A DNA stretch of 64,000 nt from Meloidogyne chitwoodi (Eukaryota > Nematoda > Chromadorea > Rhabditida > Meloidogynidae). Positions 59,842 to 64,000 of the stretch are shown in pieces (the first letter of the stretch is position 1; every line of letters starts with the position of its first letter). The position numbers were made by a program, and so were the translations under genes. The notes below the pieces were generated by a model. The model was not told the DNA's origin, made no database searches, and saw nothing but the letters and a program-made list of their open reading frames with translations. The stretch covers positions 1,178,001 through 1,242,000 of the forward strand of contig JACZZP010000011.1 in NCBI GenBank assembly GCA_015183035.1. The letters run 5' to 3'.

Positions 59842-62800
59842 ATGTTATTTTTATTAATTATTCGTCGAATATTTACAATATTATTATTACCACCAAAAAG
59901 GTCTTTTCTTATATTTTTATTTCCTTTACTTATTGGATTTTTATTTGGAACTTTTTTATTATCATTAAATCAACAACACTATTCGCGCAGCTTATCACAT
60001 TTTTCTTATTTTTCACGACAAAAACAACAAAATAGTTTTATTAATAAACAATTAATTTTGGTAAAATATTTAATTAATTTTTTGAGAAAGAATTTCCATA
60101 AAATCCAGATCACTGATTAAACTTAACTTTTTTGATTTATATTAATTGGGCTTAAAAGAAATATAGTCTCACAGTCTTATAATATTATAGAATTCTTTTT
60201 TAATTAAATAATTTATTTATAAAAATTAATTTAAAATTTAATTTATTAAAAGATTAGGTTGGTGTTATGACCACAAAAAACTTTTTGGAAACTCGAGCCT
60301 TACAAATTTGGCAAACATGGGCTAAACAAATTCCTGGTGAAGTTATTTTCTTTGTTTCTGAACATACTGAATTAAATAAAAAAATTAAAAATTCTGGAAT
60401 GCCTATAATTGCTTTACGTGGTGTTGACGATTCTTATCCACCTCAAAAGAAATCTTTTGCTATGTTAAGGTAAATAAATATATTTTAAAAAATCTAAAAC
60501 ATTCCTTACCCTTGGATTAAAATATTTGTTTTATTATTTTTAATAAATTTAAATTAATTATTTTTCAAATAAAAAATTATTATTTATCAGATGGATGTAT
60601 GATAATCGCTTAACTGATTTTCATTGGTTTGTAAGGGCAGACGATGATTTATATATTAAAAGTGAAAAACTAACAAAGTTTTAATATTTATTTGAATTTT
60701 TTATATTTTTTTTAAATTTAGTTTTCTTCTTTCATTAGATCCAAGTAAAGCACTTTTACTTGGTCAAGCAGGCCTTGGAAATATTGAGGAATATGGGCAA
60801 CTTTCACTTGGCTTAAATGATAATTATTGTATGGGAGGGCCAGGGGTAATTTTATCAAAAGAAACACTTCGTCAATTAGCTCCAAATTTGGAACAATGTT
60901 TACGTTTTTTATTAACAACACATGAAGATGTTGAATTAGGACGATGTATTAGGTTTGATTATTTAAAATATACAAAAAATAAATAAATTTATTTATCTTC
61001 TCCTTTATATATAAGGGAAAGTCTTTTGACATAAATAAATTTTATTAATTTTTTATTCATTTTGTTTATATTTTTTTGTAAATTCACAATTTATTTAAAT
61101 TTAAGGAGGCATATTGGACTTGCATGCCCTTGGAATTATGAAATGCAAATGTAATTAAATATTTTTTTCTTAAAAGTTTATATTTTTAAACATTATTTTT
61201 AATTAAATTTATTTTAGTTTATTTCACAATAATGCATCTATTGCAAATTTATTTTTAAATCATTCATCTGCTTCTATTAATTCTAATACATTAAGACATT
61301 TAATTACTTTACATCCAGTTAAAAATCCAATAGCAATGAGATTTATTCACTTAAGAACAGAGATGCATAGACTTTCAGAATTAAGACAAAAAAGGATGGA
61401 ATTATTGGAGCAATTAGAAGAAATTAAATTAAAACATAAAATAATAATAGAACAACAACAACAAACACAAATTATTAATTCAGAATATTTAAGTATTTAA
61501 TTTTGATAATATTTTTAAATTTGTTATTCACCATCTAATAAATACATTTTTAATTTATTCTTATAAAATTTTATTTAATATTTTTTTAAATTTAAGCTTC
61601 AAATCATAATGCTTTATTTTCTGGTTTAATTCCAAAATTTGCTGAAAATGTTCCAATATGGGAATTTATTTCTTCTGATACAAGATTATTATACTGTGTA
61701 GGAAGGCCAAATTGTCCAAAACATACATTAGAAACTGAATGGAGAAGACAAATTTCAAAAGTTTTAACTCAAGTATATTTTTTAGTTCTTGTTTAATATT
61801 AATTTTATTTTTTTTTAAAGATTTTTGATGAATTTAATTTAAATGCACTTAAAAAAGGAAGAATTTTACAATTTCAACGAATTCAATATGGTTATATTAG
61901 AATACAGCCAACTTTTAGCATTGATTTTATTCTTGATATTGGTTAATCTAATTATATAAAATTGAAAATTATTTTTAACAAAAATTTTTTATTCTCAAAG
62001 ATTTATTCTTTTTTTAATTCTATTTATTTCTCTGAGAATGGAATAATAAAATTAAGAAATATTTTTATTTTTTTAATTAATTTTTTTATTAAAAGCTCAG
62101 CTTTACGTTATCGTCGTTTACGTGGTCCTTTGCATTCTAGAGCACCTTTAAATGTTCGTCGACATGTTTATGTCCAACAACGTTTTGGCCCACTTCAATC
62201 CCATTGTCTAATAACTAAAACTAAACAGAAAAAATTTGAAAAAATTAAAGAAAAGCAAATAATAATAAATATAATTATTGCTTTAAAAGGAAGAGCTGAA
62301 GTATTTGAAAAATTTGGAAAAAATTTGTTAAATTTGGCTAATGGACGTGATGATATTAGACTTATTTTAGTTCTTTATAGGTTAGTTATAATTTTTGTTA
62401 AATTAAATTATTTTCTTTTAGTTCTAATAATAATAATGAAAATATTCTAATTAATACAACAATTACTAAACTTTTAAATAAAATTCCTGTTCGTTTATTA
62501 AAAATGCCTATTGGCACAGTTTTTAATAGAGGAGAGGCTCTCTCTGCTGGAATTTCTTTTTTACCTTCAAATTCATTATTATTGTTAGCAGATGTTGATA
62601 TTTTAATTTATGAAGGAGCTTTAGATCGTATTAAATTAAATACAATTATGGGAAAACAAGTAAATATTTTAAAATAATTTTGTTATAATAAATAAATAAT
62701 ATATTCTTAAAAAGTTTATTTATTATTTAAATTTTTATTAAATTTTTTTTTCAAGATTTATTTTCCAATAGTCTTCAGTGAATTTTCTCCAACAACATGG

Positions 62801-63192
62801 AAATTAGATAATAAAAATTATTACTCACAACAACGAGGTTATTTTCGACATTTTGGTTTTGGTATTGTTTCTCTTTATCGAATGGATTTTGATTTAATTG
62901 GTGGATTTAATCAAACAATTAAAGGATGGGGACTTGAAGATGTTGATTTTTTTGAAAGAGTATTAAATAGTGGAATTTTACCTTTTAGAGCTATTGATCC
63001 AGGTAAATAAAAGTGTTAAAATTTTTTAATAAAATTTTTTTAAAAGATTTAATTCATATTTTTCATTCAATTGATTGTAATAAAAATAACAAAAATCAAA
63101 AAAAGGCACAGAAAGATGCATGTGAAGGAACACATGCACAAGGAATTGCTTCTTTAGATTTTTTAGCTGAACAATTTGGGCCAAATTTATAA
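59842..63192 (+). CDS. sqv-5: Chondroitin sulfate synthase (SQV-5/CHSY1)
   Basis: Golgi type II membrane glycosyltransferase that builds the chondroitin chain by alternate addition of GlcUA and GalNAc. A short basic N-terminus precedes the signal anchor ([20 protein letters not shown]). The N-terminal GT31 half has [11 protein letters not shown] (DDD metal motif), [41 protein letters not shown] and CPWNYEMQ. Then [43 protein letters not shown]. The C-terminal GT7-like half has [14 protein letters not shown] (DxD), [35 protein letters not shown] and [15 protein letters not shown]. Both halves are complete. Stop TAA at 63190. About ten short introns. Confidence 0.92.
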
Positions 63193-64000
63193 AAAAAAAT
63201 AAAATTTAATGTTAATCATATTTTTTACTAATTATTTATAAATATCAATCTATTTTAAGTTAATTTTTTTATTCCCATATACCTATGTATTAATTTTTAA
63301 TTATTTGCCTTAATAATTATCCATTATTTCCTATATATTTTTTAAATTAATTCATTCCCAAAAAACATTTAAAAACATGGTTTTTAAATAAATTTGTTAT
63401 TCTATTTATAATTTTACTTATTTCTTTAAAGGAAAACTAAATCTTATAAAAGAGAAATAGAGAAAAATTTTACTTTTTTCTTATTAATTTTTATTTTTAA
63501 TGCTCAATTTTCATTTTGTATTTTATTCTTGTTTTTTGTTGTTGTTTTTAGTATTGATATAAAATAAATAGAGATATTATTTACTTGTTTTTTTATTCTA
63601 ATTTGAAATTTTACAAATAATTTTGAAAAGTTTATTCTTAAAAACTTTAATTTTCCAACTTTTGTTAGCCATATATACATACATATATTTATTATAAATT
63701 GGTTAAAGGCTGATATAAAAGCCTCATTTTTCTCTCTTACTATTATTATCTTCCTGTTTTCATTCTTTTTCTACTGTCTGTTCTGTATAGTAAGAAGTTA
63801 TTTTTAATTTTAAGGGTGCGTAATTCGGTTCCAAAATTAAGATTATGTTAGTACTGAGAATTATGTAAATAACTTTACTCTAGTTACCCAATAAAGTCAA
63901 CACAATTGATTATGTTGTGTTTCTTTTTATTTCAATTACAATTAGGTAGTTTCTTCATTTTAGGAAATTTATTATGTTTCCTATAAATTTGAAACAGTTT
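63193..64000. other. 3' flank of the chondroitin synthase gene; possible promoter of the next gene
   Basis: No gene recognised. A TATAAAAGCC box-like sequence at about 63715-63724, followed by pyrimidine-rich sequence, could be the start of another plus-strand transcript. Confidence 0.3.

Overview
The window reads as a nuclear chromosome segment of a nematode, most likely a tylenchine (root-knot-nematode-like) species. Evidence is the very high A+T content, many small introns ending in TTTTAG or TTTCAG, likely spliced-leader acceptors just before some start codons, and proteins that best fit nematode families (clarinet, SET-9/SET-26, SQV-5). The genus is inference. All coding calls are spliced models read by eye; exon edges are approximate unless a phase check is described.

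Layout, left to right: the 5' part of NDUFA12 (minus, runs off the left edge); a short inverted-repeat element; a 21.6-kb minus-strand gene for a clarinet/Piccolo-type active-zone protein (PDZ and C2 at the C-terminus, a huge acidic repetitive middle), with a plus-strand secreted-protein gene inside one intron; NOL10/Enp2 (minus) with a nest of foldback elements in an intron; a PHD-SET protein of the SET-26/MLL5/SETD5 family (plus), head to head with NOL10; an 11-kb minus-strand cadherin whose introns hold a 1.5-kb transposon with a 9-bp target duplication, a possible peptide-hormone precursor and a ten-cysteine Ly6-like gene, the last two on the plus strand.

Further right: a Rel-homology protein closest to NFAT5 (plus); an acireductone-dioxygenase-fold protein with all four metal ligands replaced (plus); a 1.2-kb terminal-inverted-repeat element with a 9-bp target duplication, followed by two more small repeat elements; NDUFA5 (plus); a small coiled-coil gene and a PB1-MAP3K gene (both minus); the chondroitin synthase SQV-5/CHSY1 (plus); and AT-rich sequence to the end.

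The genes do not form one pathway. Two are complex I subunits, two (clarinet, cadherin) suit neuronal or adhesion roles, and the others are housekeeping, chromatin, signalling and glycan genes. The most unusual points are the NFAT-like Rel protein (C. elegans has none), small secreted-protein genes nested antisense in introns of two large genes, the inactive-looking dioxygenase, and several layered foldback transposons.
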